Of a stretch of 64,000 bases of DNA, positions 28,984 to 38,659 are shown piece after piece. The stretch lies in assembly GCA_024707385.1 (NCBI GenBank), contig JANPZW010000009.1, forward strand, positions 558,001 through 622,000. The letters are read 5' to 3'. Numbering within the stretch: the stretch's first letter is position 1; every line of letters begins with the position of its first letter. The stretch comes from Cellvibrionaceae bacterium. Lineage in GTDB: Bacteria; Pseudomonadota; Gammaproteobacteria; Pseudomonadales; Cellvibrionaceae. Under the pieces are notes generated by a model, which made no database searches, had not been told where the DNA came from, and saw only the letters and a list, made by a program, of their open reading frames with translations. A program made the translations under genes and the position numbers.

Positions 28984-31336
28984 AACCCTGGCACTCAGCG
29001 TCACCGAACTGGTGGAGTTCAGTGCGCGCACGGGCGACCTCTACCCGGAGAGCGCGGGCGGCCCCACGGCGCTGCAAGGTATGCTGGCGCATCAAAAGAT
29101 CCAGCGCGCCCGCAAGGGTGACTGGCAGAGTGAAGTTGGTTTGAAATACCTCTGGCCGCTGGAGGGTGCGGAGATTGCGCTGCAGGGGCGGGTGGATCTG
29201 CTCAACACCGGCGGCGAGCGGGTCATCATCGAGGAGATCAAAACCACCCTGCAGCCGGCAAGTCGCCAACCTCCTGGCAAACTGGCCCTGTTCTGGGCGC
29301 AGGCGCGGGTGTATGCGGGGCTTTATCAGAAGCTGCACGGCGCCATTGCGCGCCTGGAACTGCGCCTGACGCTGGTGGATCTGCCGCGCGATCACAGCGA
29401 GACCCTATCCCAAGAGATCGACGGTGCAAGCGCCCTGGCGGAGACGGAGCGGCTGCTGCACATCTACCTTGCGTGGCATCGTCAGGTGGACGCGCGCTTG
29501 GCAAGAAACCGCGCCAGCGCCCAGCTGCTTACCTTCCCTTTTGCCACATACAGGTCCGGTCAGCGGGAACTGGCGGCGGATATCTACCGCACCCTGCGCA
29601 GCGGCGGCGCTTTGCTGGCGGAGGCGCCCACCGGCACCGGCAAAACCGTCACCACCCTCTTCCCTGCGTGCAAGGCGCTGGGGGAAGGCCACGCCGATCA
29701 GGTGCTCTACCTCACCGCCAAAACCACCAGTCAGCGGCAGGTGGAAACGACCCTGGATGCCCTGCGGCGAAACGACCTGGCGCTCGATTCCATCACCCTG
29801 TGCGCCCGCGACAAGCTCTGCCCCTGCCGTACCGGCGCCGACGAATTGCGCACAGCCGAGGGCAAATGCGCTTATACCCTGGATTTTTGGGATCGCCTGC
29901 CTGCGGCGCGGCGGGACAGTCTGCGCGAGCCATCCCTCAACCGGGACACGCTGCTCGCCCTCGCCCACCGGCACAAAGTCTGCCCGTCGGCGCTGGGGCT
30001 GCATCTGGCCCCTTGGGCCACCCTGGTCCTGGGCGACTACAACTATTTTTTTGACCCGATTACCCAGCTGAACGCCTTTGCCAAAGGCGGCAAGGGTCGG
30101 GTTTTGCTGGTGGATGAGTTGCACAATCTGGCGGAGCGGGCGCGGAGTATGTATTCCGCCACGCTCGACAGCCGCAACCTGAAAACTCTGGCGGTAAACG
30201 CCTCCAAACCCCTGCGCCGCAAATACAAACAGATCGACCGTCTGATGCGCGGCCTGCCGGAGCAGGCGTCCAGCGAAGCGCCGGACGCACTCTTGGAACA
30301 GCTGGTGGAACTGCTCGCCCTGCGCACGGCGGAAATGGCGGCCGGGCCGGCGCAGGAGGACCTGCTTAATCAGGCGAGTGACGACGACACCGGTTTACAG
30401 ATCCATCGTTTCTGCGCAGTGGCGCAACACTTCGACGCCGGTCACGTGTGCCGGGTGCAACACGAGCGCGGCAACACCCGGGTGCAACTGCTCTGTCTGG
30501 ACCCGGCGATAGTGCTGCGGGAATGTCACCAGCAGCAGAAGGCGGTGATCGGTTTTTCCGCCACCCTCTCGCCACTGGCATTCCATCGCCGCCTGCTGGG
30601 GCTGCCGGAGACCACTGTTTTGCGACAGCTGCCCTACCCCTTCCCGGCGGACCATATGTTGGTACTGCGCTGCGATTATCTGGATACCCGCTGGCAGGCG
30701 CGGGAGCAGAGCATGGCTGAGCTTATGGAATTACTCGCCGCCGTGATCCGCGCAAAACCCGGCAAATATCTGGTGTTTTTTCCCTCCTACGATTACCTCA
30801 GCGCCGGCCATCAGGCGTTTACCGAGCAGTTTGCGCAACACCACACCCTCTGCCAGCAGTCGGGCAGCAGCCAAACACAGCAGGCGGAATTTCTCGCCGC
30901 GTTTTTTCACGATGAGCAGCCGGTGTTGGGGTTTGCGATTCTCGGCGGATTGTTTGCGGAGGGCGTGGATTTTCTCGGCGATGCGCTGCACGGCGCCATC
31001 GTGATCGGCACCGGCATGCCGCAGCCCGTTGACGAACAGGCGCTGATGAGTGCGCATTTTGAGAGCCAGGGATTGAACGCGTTTCAATACGCCTATCAGT
31101 TTCCCGGGATGACGCGGGTATTGCAGACGGCGGGCCGGGTGATCCGCTCAGCGGCGGATCGCGGTGTGATTGTGCTGGTGGACCCGCGTTTTGCCCGCGG
31201 GGATTTTCGTGCCCTTATGCCGGCGCACTGGCGCCCCCTGCCGTGCCGCAATCGTGAAGCGGTGCAGCAGGTGCTACAAACGTTCTGGCGACCTAGGCCT
31301 CACAGCGACGCAACAACTGCTGCAGATGAAGCGTAA
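28976..31336 (+). CDS. XPD/DinG-type DNA helicase with nuclease-like N-terminus
   Basis: 786 residues. The first about 170 residues (QGRVDLL, VIIEEIKTTLQP, WAQARVYAGLY) resemble a PD-(D/E)xK, Cas4/RecB-like domain. The superfamily 2 helicase follows: Walker A EAPTGTGKTVTT (K223), cysteines in CARDKLCPC, KCAY and HKVCPSA likely holding a 4Fe-4S cluster, DELH box (380-383), and late motifs QTAGRVIRSAADRG. It probably unwinds DNA 5'-3' for the FAN1-like nuclease encoded just before it. Its 3' end overlaps the convergent gene's 3' end by 44 bases. Confidence 0.9.
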   Translation: MTETLALSVTELVEFSARTGDLYPESAGGPTALQGMLAHQKIQRARKGDWQSEVGLKYLWPLEGAEIALQGRVDLLNTGGERVIIEEIKTTLQPASRQPPGKLALFWAQARVYAGLYQKLHGAIARLELRLTLVDLPRDHSETLSQEIDGASALAETERLLHIYLAWHRQVDARLARNRASAQLLTFPFATYRSGQRELAADIYRTLRSGGALLAEAPTGTGKTVTTLFPACKALGEGHADQVLYLTAKTTSQRQVETTLDALRRNDLALDSITLCARDKLCPCRTGADELRTAEGKCAYTLDFWDRLPAARRDSLREPSLNRDTLLALAHRHKVCPSALGLHLAPWATLVLGDYNYFFDPITQLNAFAKGGKGRVLLVDELHNLAERARSMYSATLDSRNLKTLAVNASKPLRRKYKQIDRLMRGLPEQASSEAPDALLEQLVELLALRTAEMAAGPAQEDLLNQASDDDTGLQIHRFCAVAQHFDAGHVCRVQHERGNTRVQLLCLDPAIVLRECHQQQKAVIGFSATLSPLAFHRRLLGLPETTVLRQLPYPFPADHMLVLRCDYLDTRWQAREQSMAELMELLAAVIRAKPGKYLVFFPSYDYLSAGHQAFTEQFAQHHTLCQQSGSSQTQQAEFLAAFFHDEQPVLGFAILGGLFAEGVDFLGDALHGAIVIGTGMPQPVDEQALMSAHFESQGLNAFQYAYQFPGMTRVLQTAGRVIRSAADRGVIVLVDPRFARGDFRALMPAHWRPLPCRNREAVQQVLQTFWRPRPHSDATTAADEA

Positions 31337-31748
31337 CCTCGCGCACACTTTCCTTGAGTTCGTAGAGCAGCGGATCGAATTCCGCACCCAACTCACGACC
31401 CTGCACCTCGGTAAGCAGCGCCGTTAACTGCTCTTCCGTGGCCAAGCGTTGCCGCAGGGTGGTTTCGCGACTTTTTTCGCCGGAAAAGATGGCGGAGATG
31501 CGGTGCAGAAGTTTTTCCGTGCTCTCGGCATCCGGGTCCGGTGCCGAGGGCATATCGTCGAGGGCGCGGATGGCCTGCTGCAGATCCCGCGTCACCATAT
31601 CGCGCCGGTCGGCCAGTTGTTCCAGCTCGTGTTGCATTTGGCTGCCAGTGAGAAAAGCCGCTGCATCGCGCAGCAGGTCGGCACTTTTCTCCGTCGCCAC
31701 CAGCAGATCATTGAGGGCCACTTGTTGCGCCGTGCGAATCAGATTCAT
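31293..31748 (-). CDS. Small helical protein, DUF2383-like
   Basis: 151 residues starting at ATG 31748, which overlaps the lipid-kinase stop (ATGA). Almost all helix: ALNDLLVATEKSADLLRDAA, LEQLADRRDMVTRDLQQAI and a C-terminal coiled segment. The first 70 residues resemble DUF2383/PA2169-type four-helix (ferritin-like) proteins, but the metal ligands are not obvious. Last gene of the GH26 operon. Function unknown. Confidence 0.6.
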   Translation of the reverse strand: MNLIRTAQQVALNDLLVATEKSADLLRDAAAFLTGSQMQHELEQLADRRDMVTRDLQQAIRALDDMPSAPDPDAESTEKLLHRISAIFSGEKSRETTLRQRLATEEQLTALLTEVQGRELGAEFDPLLYELKESVREVTLHLQQLLRRCEA

Positions 31749-32729
31749 GCGGCGGTAATCTCCGGTAAAGGTTGGTTGGGGCTGGTGGTATCCGCACCCG
31801 CCGTTTCTGCAGCCCTTGCCTCTCCCTCGCTGGAAAACACATCCAACGCGTCCGGCAGCACCTCGAATACCGCCGGAGTGAAACCGGCGGGTTCGCCGTC
31901 GGCGTGAATTTCCCTCGGGCGGGTGGTCTTCACCTCGATGCGCTGCCCTATGGCTGTGAAAGTGCGCTTCACCAGCCGCTGTTTCCCCCCGCGCAGCAAG
32001 GGCGCGAGAGTCAGCAGCTCCCAGACGGACTGCGGTTTGAGACTGTAAAGGTACAACTCGCCGCTGTCGATGCGCGCGCGCTCGTCCACCACATTGCCGC
32101 CACCATAAAAAGCGCCCGTTGCCCACCGCCAGGTGGATACTCCTCTGCTGGTAGTGCCGCCCGTCCACCTGGAGCGCTACGCGGAAGGTCTGCTTGCGCG
32201 ACAAGGCGCGGAAAAATGCCTGCAGATAACTGAACACGCCCCAGCGCTTCTTAATCTCCGGGGTGAGTTCGTAAGTGATGTGCACCCCCAGCCCAATATG
32301 CGCCACATTGAAAAAGAAACGCCCGTTGACGACCCCCAAATCAATGCGGCGCCGGCGATCTTCGACAATCAGGCGAAACACCTCGGGCAGTTGGTCCGGC
32401 AGGCCGATTGAGCGGGCGAGATCGTTGGCGGTCCCCAGGGGCAATATGGCGAAAGGTTTGCCGCACTCGTGCAGAGCGGCAGCGGCGGAACTGATGGTGC
32501 CGTCGCCGCCGCCAAGGATATACAGATCCACCTGGTCGCGGTGCTGCCGGATCAGCTCCAGCATATGCTCGGCATTGTCCGGCTGGTGTTGGATAACGTC
32601 TATTCCAGCGGCAGCGAGCAGATCCAATCCGTCCTGCAGATCCTCCTCACCACCGCGCCGGCTGGCGGGATTCACCAACAGGAGAGCTTTTCGCCGCCCC
32701 GACATTACGACCTGTTTAGATGGGTCCAT
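31745..32729 (-). CDS. Diacylglycerol-kinase-like lipid kinase (frameshifted)
   Basis: Start ATG 32729, with AAGGAG upstream, lies inside the end of the PAP2 gene. The DAGK catalytic domain shows LLVNPASRRG, LYILGGGDGTISSAA and ILPLGTANDLARSIG, the nucleotide-binding core of YegS/DgkB-type kinases. After HLAVGNGRF the frame is lost; reading on in the next frame gives YGGGNVVDERARIDSGELYLY and an ordinary C-terminus, so one extra base lies in the run of five A (plus strand, 32107-32111). The repaired length is about 328 residues. It probably phosphorylates diacylglycerol or a related lipid at the membrane. Confidence 0.82.
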
Positions 32730-33474
32730 GTTTGGCTCCTTCGCTGTTCGCTTGGTCGTCGAATTCTTCCGCAACTTCCGGGATCTCGAGCAACCGGCGC
32801 GCCAGCAATAAGGTCACAAGCGCGCAGAGTGTGCCCATGGCCCAGCCGCCGAGCACGTCGGTCGGCCAGTGGACCCCCAGGTACACGCGGCTCGCGCCCA
32901 CCAGCACCATGATGGTCACCGCGGCCGACAAGATGAAAATTTTGAGCTTCCGGCGCCGCTGAAACAGCGCCAGCATGCTGGCGAGAGTGAGGTAGGTCGC
33001 TGCCGAATGCATCGAATGACCGCTGGGGAAACTGGCGGTGTAGACATGTTGGCCGTGGGGAACCAGATCCGGCCGGGCGCGCTGGAAGCCGGCTTTAAGG
33101 CTCGAACTGAGCAGCAGCGCCATCAAGGTACTGGCGACTATGAGTACAGCGCCGGCGCGCAGACCGCGGAAGGCGAGGAAGCCGGCAATGGTGAGCGTCA
33201 GCAGCATCAAGACTGGAAAACCGCCGAGCGCGGTGAAATCCCGCCCCATTTCCTCTACCCAGTGGGGGCCGATGGCATCGGCCAGATCGTTGGGATTGCG
33301 CAATGCCAGGATCAGGCTCTCGTCAAATCGAGCCGTCGCACCGCTACGAAACAGGCCCAAGGACAAAATAACCGCGAAGGTCGCGCTGAGCGCTGCAAAT
33401 ATTACAAAGAGAAACCGGACTTCAAATGTTTTAAGGTGGCGCGCCAGTGCGCCGGAGCGGGTTTTTATCGTCAT
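32716..33474 (-). CDS. PAP2-family membrane phosphatase
   Basis: 252 residues from the ATG at 33474, which overlaps the GH26 stop (ATGA); the longer upstream frame is the shifted reading of GH26. Several membrane helices and the PAP2 signature: KAGFQRARP, PSGHSMHSAA and SRVYLGVHWPTDVLGG. Members remove phosphate from phosphatidate, phosphatidylglycerol phosphate or undecaprenyl pyrophosphate on the outer face of the inner membrane. It sits between a GH26 lipoprotein and a lipid kinase. Confidence 0.88.
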   Translation of the reverse strand: MTIKTRSGALARHLKTFEVRFLFVIFAALSATFAVILSLGLFRSGATARFDESLILALRNPNDLADAIGPHWVEEMGRDFTALGGFPVLMLLTLTIAGFLAFRGLRAGAVLIVASTLMALLLSSSLKAGFQRARPDLVPHGQHVYTASFPSGHSMHSAATYLTLASMLALFQRRRKLKIFILSAAVTIMVLVGASRVYLGVHWPTDVLGGWAMGTLCALVTLLLARRLLEIPEVAEEFDDQANSEGAKHGPI

Positions 33475-34628
33475 TGTTGCGGCTCTTCCAAGGATTTCCC
33501 CATGTCGTTCGGCGGCTCCGCCGACTCCTGAGGTGGCGCAGCGCCACCAGCCGACGATCCACTGCTGGATTCGTGCCATTCGTCCATGGTGATTACCGAG
33601 GGGCTTTGATAGACCTTCTGCAAGAGTTCCGGAGCCACGCTCATAGGTCCCAGCTTGCCGCGGTTGCGGTCGGTCCAGCTGACGAAATAGCTGAAACTTA
33701 CCCCGGCCAGATGCATTTCCTCGATCAAGGGAACACCGCCGAACTCGGTAAGCGCGATCATCTTGCGGCCGTTGTGTTGCTTGAGCAGCCGCGTCCACTC
33801 CTCCAGCAACACGGAGGAGCGATCCTCGGGATAGGCGTCCAGACCGATGATGTCCACCACATCGTCCCCTGGATACCAGTCCTCATCCTCGCTGGTCAGC
33901 ACCCAGATCAGATTGTTGAGCTGGTGCTCTCCGGTCATGCGCGCGAACATCAAGCGCCACAACTCCCTTGAACGCCTCCGGTCCCCGCGCACCCCACCAG
34001 AACCAACCGCCATCCGCCGCGTGCAGGGGCCGCCAGAGTACCGGCACATCCGCTTCCGCCAGGCGTTTGAGCTCCACAGCAATCGCATCTATATCCCGCA
34101 GCAACGCCTTGTATTCAGCGCTGCCGGGATTGCGCATAGCCTGGCGCAGATTGAATTCGCTGCCGTTGGCGTAGTGCGCGCGCCACCAGGGTTCGCGGTC
34201 GTCGTTAAGCAGGTGCATAGGCGCATTCCAGTGCCAATTAAGAGTGAGCACCGTGTGATCCTGCTGGGCCATTTTGATGGCGTCGTCGATAAGGTTGCCG
34301 GGATCGGCACCGAATGCCCGGCGCGAAGGGGAAAAGTCGATCAGATCCAAACCCACAATCACCGGACGGCGCTGCGCGGTGGCCGCTATGTAATCCACTG
34401 CCACATAACGCCCGTCCTCGTTGTAGTCCACCTGCCCCGCCAAAGTGTACTTACCGTAGTTTTCGCTCAGCCGGGTCAGCAATTCTCTCGCCTTGGGTAT
34501 CAACGCGGGGTTTGCAGGAATGGGGGCCACGGCGCGCATTTGCGGCATGGCCTCTTGTTCCCGTGAACAGGCGGATAAAAAACCAGAAGGGAGTAGCAGA
34601 CGATGCGCTGAAGCGTGCGAAAAAACAT
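33471..34628 (-). CDS. GH26-family lipoprotein, frameshifted, catalytic acid/base position altered
   Basis: Two frames join into a GH26 (beta-mannanase family) barrel: VLTLNWHWNAPM, VLWRPLH..DGGWFWWGARGPEAFK, then ELWRLMFARMTGE, LIWVLTSEDEDWYPGDD, VDIIGLDAYP and the nucleophile motif IALTEFGG. One extra base in the GGG run (CCC at 33965-33967) breaks it. Upstream the frame reads LLLPSGFLSACS, a lipobox; an ATG at 34628 would join it if the adjacent A6 run (34620-34625) had one more base. The usual HE of the acid/base motif reads HAADGG here (codon at 34018-34020), so activity is doubtful. First gene of an overlapping operon. Confidence 0.75.
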
Positions 34629-34995
34629 GAATATGTATGACCAGTCGTTCTTATTTGAGTCAGTGCGTTCTTATTGAGTTGCTGATTGTAACCCACCGAA
34701 CCGCTCCGGCTCGGCCAAAGCAGCCAGTGTAAAGCCTGACGCCGCGCCGTGCCACTCAGAGGCCGAAAACAGGAAGATGAATACAAAAGAGACACAACCT
34801 GATGCCGCGACATTTACATTTTGAATAAATGCGCCGCGCACTAGATTCGCAGTGAATTTAAAAAATATTTCCAGACATCCCATAATTTAATCGGCGCCAA
34901 TTTACAAATACAAAACCGTAAAACCTGAATTACCCGGATATTTATCAAAGGTAATTTGTTATCTTTTTTGTTCCTTTAACCAAGGGGATAACAAG
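34629..34995. other. Divergent intergenic region
   Basis: About 370 A+T-rich bases between the GH26 operon and the dihaem peroxidase. It should hold both promoters. No gene, repeat or known operator was recognised; AAGGGG just before 34996 is the ribosome site of the right-hand gene. Confidence 0.4.
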
Positions 34996-36370
34996 ATGAA
35001 CAAAATACTAATATGTTTTATTGCTGCATTTTCGCTACAAGCCTATCCAAGCACAGCGGCAGATGTTCCCTCCAGTTACAGCCCGGTAGTTGATAAAGAA
35101 TCCTTTGACAGCGTAAAAAAGCGCCTCAGCCAACAAAAGCCACAAGCAGAGGAGCGCTTCCGAAAACTCCTCAACGAACGCTACGACCTTTCCGACAGGC
35201 CAATCCCCGATATCAAGATGACGCGAGGAAAGAAAATCCAGGGCGGCGTACGCTCCAAATTGCCAGCCAATGTCTCCTGGGAGCAGTTGGCCAATATGAA
35301 TCCGGAGGAAATCAAACAAAAAACTGTGGCCAGCAGGCTTTTATCCTCTGCCTCACGAACTGCAACAGGAAGGAGGCATGCTTTTTCCGCAGTTTCATAT
35401 CGATAAAATTCGACAGCAGGACAAACGCGACCTCGCCCGCTTTGATATTGCCTACCAGTTGCCGGACCACTTTCTGCCGGAATTTCCACCGGCGATATTT
35501 CTCACTACCCGTCCCGATCTTGGCGATGTTTCCAAAGGCCAGGTGGTAACCAATGATAACTTTTATGAAATATTCAACGGCATTTTGAATCCCAAACAAC
35601 TGGACGGATTGCGCCTGCTGGTGCGGCCGACCATGCAACAGCAATTCAATGCCACCGCGGATCGCCGCTCCGAAAGGCCCAGCTTCGGCGTGACCTGTTT
35701 CGACTGCCACGTCAACGGCCACACCAACGCGGCCACTCATTTGGTCGGCGACATCCGACCGCAGGAAAATCGCCGCCGCATCGACACCCCATCACTGCGC
35801 GGCGTCAACATTCAACGGTTGTTCGGCTCGCAAAGAGCGCTCAAGACCATTGAGGATTTCACCGAATTTGAACAGCGTGCGGCTTATTTTGACGGCGATC
35901 CGGTCACCGCCACTAAAAAAGGCGTAACGATTCTGGAGCGCGGCAGCGAAGTGCACGTCATGTCGGAATTCCAGGCGATTCTGGATTTCCCACCGGCGCC
36001 AAAACTGGACCTGTTTGGTCGCCTAGACCCAACCAAAGCCTCTGAAGCGGAATTGCGTGGAGAACAACTATTTCACGGCAAAGGAAAATGCGGCTCCTGC
36101 CACGTCCCGCCTTATTACACCGACAACCTGATGCACAACCTGAAAGCGGAACGCTTTTATGAGCCGCGCAATATTTTAGGACGCCTTTCGGTTGCCGAAG
36201 GACCGATTAAAACCTTTCCTCTTCGCGGCATTAAAGAATCCGGTCCTTATTTACACGACGGCCGTCTTCTGACTCTTGCCGATACAGTGGAATTTTTTAA
36301 TTTGGTATTGGGGACGAAATTGACGGAAGCTGAAAAGGCGGATGTAGTGGCGTTTTTGTTGACGCTTTGA
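34996..36370 (+). CDS. Dihaem cytochrome c peroxidase-like protein (frameshifted)
   Basis: Signal peptide (MNKILICFIAAFSLQAYPSTA), then a mature protein of about 435 residues. Two c-type haem sites, CFDCH and CGSCH, and the late YLHDGRLLTLADTVEFFN block place it in the dihaem peroxidase/MauG superfamily, in the periplasm. The frame breaks after EEIKQK; removing one A from the A6 run at 35318-35323 restores LWPAGFYPLPHELQQEGGMLF and the rest. The family reduces peroxide or modifies proteins with electrons from cytochromes. A repeat block follows. Confidence 0.82.
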
Positions 36371-36385
36371 GAGGGTACTACGTGT

Positions 36386-36600
36386 TCCCTCACCCCGGCC
36401 CTCTCCCACGGGGAGAGGGAGGAATCGCACTCTGATATTGGCGCAACTCCAAGTCCTCTCCCTTTGAGAGAGGAAGGAATCGCACTCTGACATTGGCGCA
36501 ACTCCAAGTCCTCTCCCTTTGAGAGAGGAAGGAATCGCACTCTGACATTGGCGCAATTCCAAGTCCTCTCCCTTTGGGAGAGGATTTAGGTGAGGGCCAT
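36386..36600. repeat. 55-bp tandem repeats inside a REP/BIME-like block
   Basis: Three near-identical 55-bp units start at 36421, 36476 and 36531 (each begins GGAATCGCACTCTGA and contains CCTCTCCCTTTGAGAGAGG). They are bounded by inverted flanks CCCTCACC (36388) and GGTGAGGG (near 36590). Each unit contains a CTCTCCC/GGGAGAG-type palindrome. Confidence 0.8.
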
Positions 36601-36634
36601 TCGGCGTTGGCAGGGAACAAGTAAATCGGCCAAA

Positions 36635-37525
36635 TCAAGCAATTGCCGTAGCCCCACCCGCTTCCACCACCTCATCCAAACTCTTCACCCAGACACCAAC
36701 CTGTAATTGCGCTCCCGGCGGGCCTATGAAGGAGCCGGCAACCGGCGGCACCGCAGCAGGGTCGTGGGAAACGGCGACGGTAATATGATCCGGCCCCACA
36801 ACGCAGCAGGATGTGGGATCAAAACCTTTCCAGCCGCCGCCGGGGATATAGACCTCGGCCCAAGCGTGGGTGGCCCCGGGGATCTCGGACGGGCCAATGG
36901 TGTTGAGATAGCCGCTGACAAAACGCGCCGCAAAACCACAGCGCCGCGCGGTGAGAATAAATAAATAAGCAAAATCGCGGCAGGAGCCGGTGCGCAGCTG
37001 CAACGTCTGCTCCGCCGTCTGCACGCCTTCTTCCTCGCGGATGCGGTAGGTGAAACTCTGGTGAATACGCTCCATCAGATCGTGGAGAAACTGGAATGTC
37101 TGCTTGCCCTCGGCGCCGGCCTGTAGCGCTCTGAGCCAGACGCTAAAACGCCGCCCGGTCGCACGTTTGGGCACAATTAAATAGGGGCGCAGAAAAAGGC
37201 GATTTTCCCTGGTATAAGCGAAGGGGTAATTCACCGCGTAGGAATCGACAATAAAATCCAGCGGCGCGACATTGTAATGCTGGATATCCACCTCGCTGTA
37301 AATTTCCAGTTGCTCCGCAGGAGTGGGAAATTCCGCTATAGCGATGGAGTTGTCTTCAATATCGCGCACCCAGCGCAAAGTCGGCGTCGGCGTGATGTTG
37401 AGTACGGACGCTTCTATACGCAGTTCGTGACTTTCGCGGGGTCGCAACATTAAATAATGCGGCTCCAGCGTCACAGGTGCGCTAAAGGTGTACACCGTGC
37501 GGTGGATAATTTTGTAGCGTTTCAT
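36635..37525 (-). CDS. Transglutaminase-like protein
   Basis: 296 residues. An N-terminal beta domain (YKIIHRTVYTFSAPVTLEPHYLMLRPRE) precedes a transglutaminase core: RTGSCRDFAYLFILTARRCGF (catalytic Cys), ATHAWAEVYIPGGGW (His) and FDPTS (Asp). No signal peptide, so cytoplasmic. Such stand-alone bacterial forms are thought to be peptidases or amidases, often encoded near alpha-E proteins and circularly permuted ATP-grasp proteins, but neither is present here. Confidence 0.88.
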   Translation of the reverse strand: MKRYKIIHRTVYTFSAPVTLEPHYLMLRPRESHELRIEASVLNITPTPTLRWVRDIEDNSIAIAEFPTPAEQLEIYSEVDIQHYNVAPLDFIVDSYAVNYPFAYTRENRLFLRPYLIVPKRATGRRFSVWLRALQAGAEGKQTFQFLHDLMERIHQSFTYRIREEEGVQTAEQTLQLRTGSCRDFAYLFILTARRCGFAARFVSGYLNTIGPSEIPGATHAWAEVYIPGGGWKGFDPTSCCVVGPDHITVAVSHDPAAVPPVAGSFIGPPGAQLQVGVWVKSLDEVVEAGGATAIA

Positions 37526-37627
37526 GGGAGATAAAATCCGCTGAAGATTCCTTTAAAGAGGCATCCTTGCCACGCCATCCAAGCTCCTTTTTACCTTTCC
37601 GTTTTCACTTTTTAGCTAGCTATTTTT

Positions 37628-38215
37628 TTAAAAAGTGAATTTTGCTCCAACTTTTATAGTGTCTATATCCGTATCCGAACTGCTCAATTGCACGGGCCAA
37701 TCGGAATCATCCACTTCGACTTTGTAACGGTTGTATTCGATAGAAATATTCAGCGGTTGCGCCACCACAAAATTCACACCAACACCGTAAAAAATCTGCT
37801 CATCGTCAAAGTCGTCATTAAAGCCCGCAACGTTCACATCCACTGTGGAAAAGAACTGACCGGCCTTAGCGTAAATATTAAAGCTATCGCTCAGGGGCAG
37901 AAAACCCACCGCCGCAACGCCCCAGCCATCCACATCCGCAGAGGCAAAGTCACCGCCGAACTCACCAAAATCGGCATAATTCACCTCCACACCCAGAAAC
38001 GGCAGGAAGCGATAACCGGCAAGAATTTCGTAATAATTATTGTCGTCCTCGAAATCATCACCGCGGGATTTAAACATTCCGTAATTTGCGCCTATATAAG
38101 GACCTGTGTGGTCGTTGCTTTGCGCATAAGCCGACGACGCCATAGCGAAAGATGAACAAGCCAGCGCAGCGGCCAGCAGGAGTTTATTTGTCAGCTGGGT
38201 AGTGCCTTGTTTCAT
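37628..38215 (-). CDS. Outer-membrane beta-barrel protein, OmpA/OmpW-like small barrel
   Basis: 195 residues from the ATG at 38215, which has AAGGAA upstream. Signal peptide ends SSAYAQ. The mature sequence has eight amphipathic strands (GPYIGANYGMFKS, YEILAGYRFLPFLGVEVNYADFG, FNIYAKAGQFFSTVDV, IFYGVGVNFVVAQPLNISIEYNRYKVE) and ends in KVGAKFTF with terminal Phe. It fits the OmpA-like porin-fold family (PF13505 type). Role unknown, structural or adhesive. Confidence 0.82.
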   Translation of the reverse strand: MKQGTTQLTNKLLLAAALACSSFAMASSAYAQSNDHTGPYIGANYGMFKSRGDDFEDDNNYYEILAGYRFLPFLGVEVNYADFGEFGGDFASADVDGWGVAAVGFLPLSDSFNIYAKAGQFFSTVDVNVAGFNDDFDDEQIFYGVGVNFVVAQPLNISIEYNRYKVEVDDSDWPVQLSSSDTDIDTIKVGAKFTF

Positions 38216-38659
38216 AGTCGTTTCCTTCTTGTAATGGACTTCATTCACACCAGAGCAAGCGCTATACCAAACCTAAAAAACGCGGCGCCCAGCCCAGAAA
38301 AAGCCTTAAAAACAACCTTTTTTGGTGCTGTAGACAAATAAATAATTGGACGGGAATTTAATTTTGTAACTTTTATCCCGGCGGGATTGCAATCTTTGCC
38401 AAAAGTTCAGAGGGATTTAAAAACATAGGTTAATACTGCAAACAGGTCATATGGCGCATAGACCAGACGCGTCGAACCATAGAACAAACAAAGAATATTC
38501 CGCCACGGAACGGTATTCGCCGCCGATCTGAGCTAGGCTTAAGAAACCGTTTACATCTTGAGCTGCCTTCGATGATCCCGCCGTCTCCACCAACCCAATA
38601 CTCTTTCGCCTCCACCGTAAGCGCGCCTGCCGCGAAGAGGTAGGCGTTTGGTTAAGCCC
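38216..38659. other. Divergent intergenic region
   Basis: About 440 bases between the OM barrel and the GGDEF gene. The left half is A+T-rich and probably carries the barrel promoter. No gene or recognisable operator seen. Confidence 0.4.

Noticed and set aside
31293..32774. Single 493-residue protein spanning lipid kinase and DUF2383-like region
   Set aside because: An artefact of the frameshift: the middle part is an Arg/Gly/His-rich out-of-frame reading, while the other frame gives a conserved kinase C-terminus ending at the ATGA overlap.
33477..33798. Extended N-terminus of the PAP2 protein
   Set aside because: The extra 108 residues are the GH26 gene read in the wrong frame; the ATG at 33474 overlapping the GH26 stop is the better start.
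36386..36600. CRISPR-like repeat array
   Set aside because: Units are contiguous 55-bp tandem copies with no unique spacers, and no cas genes are present.
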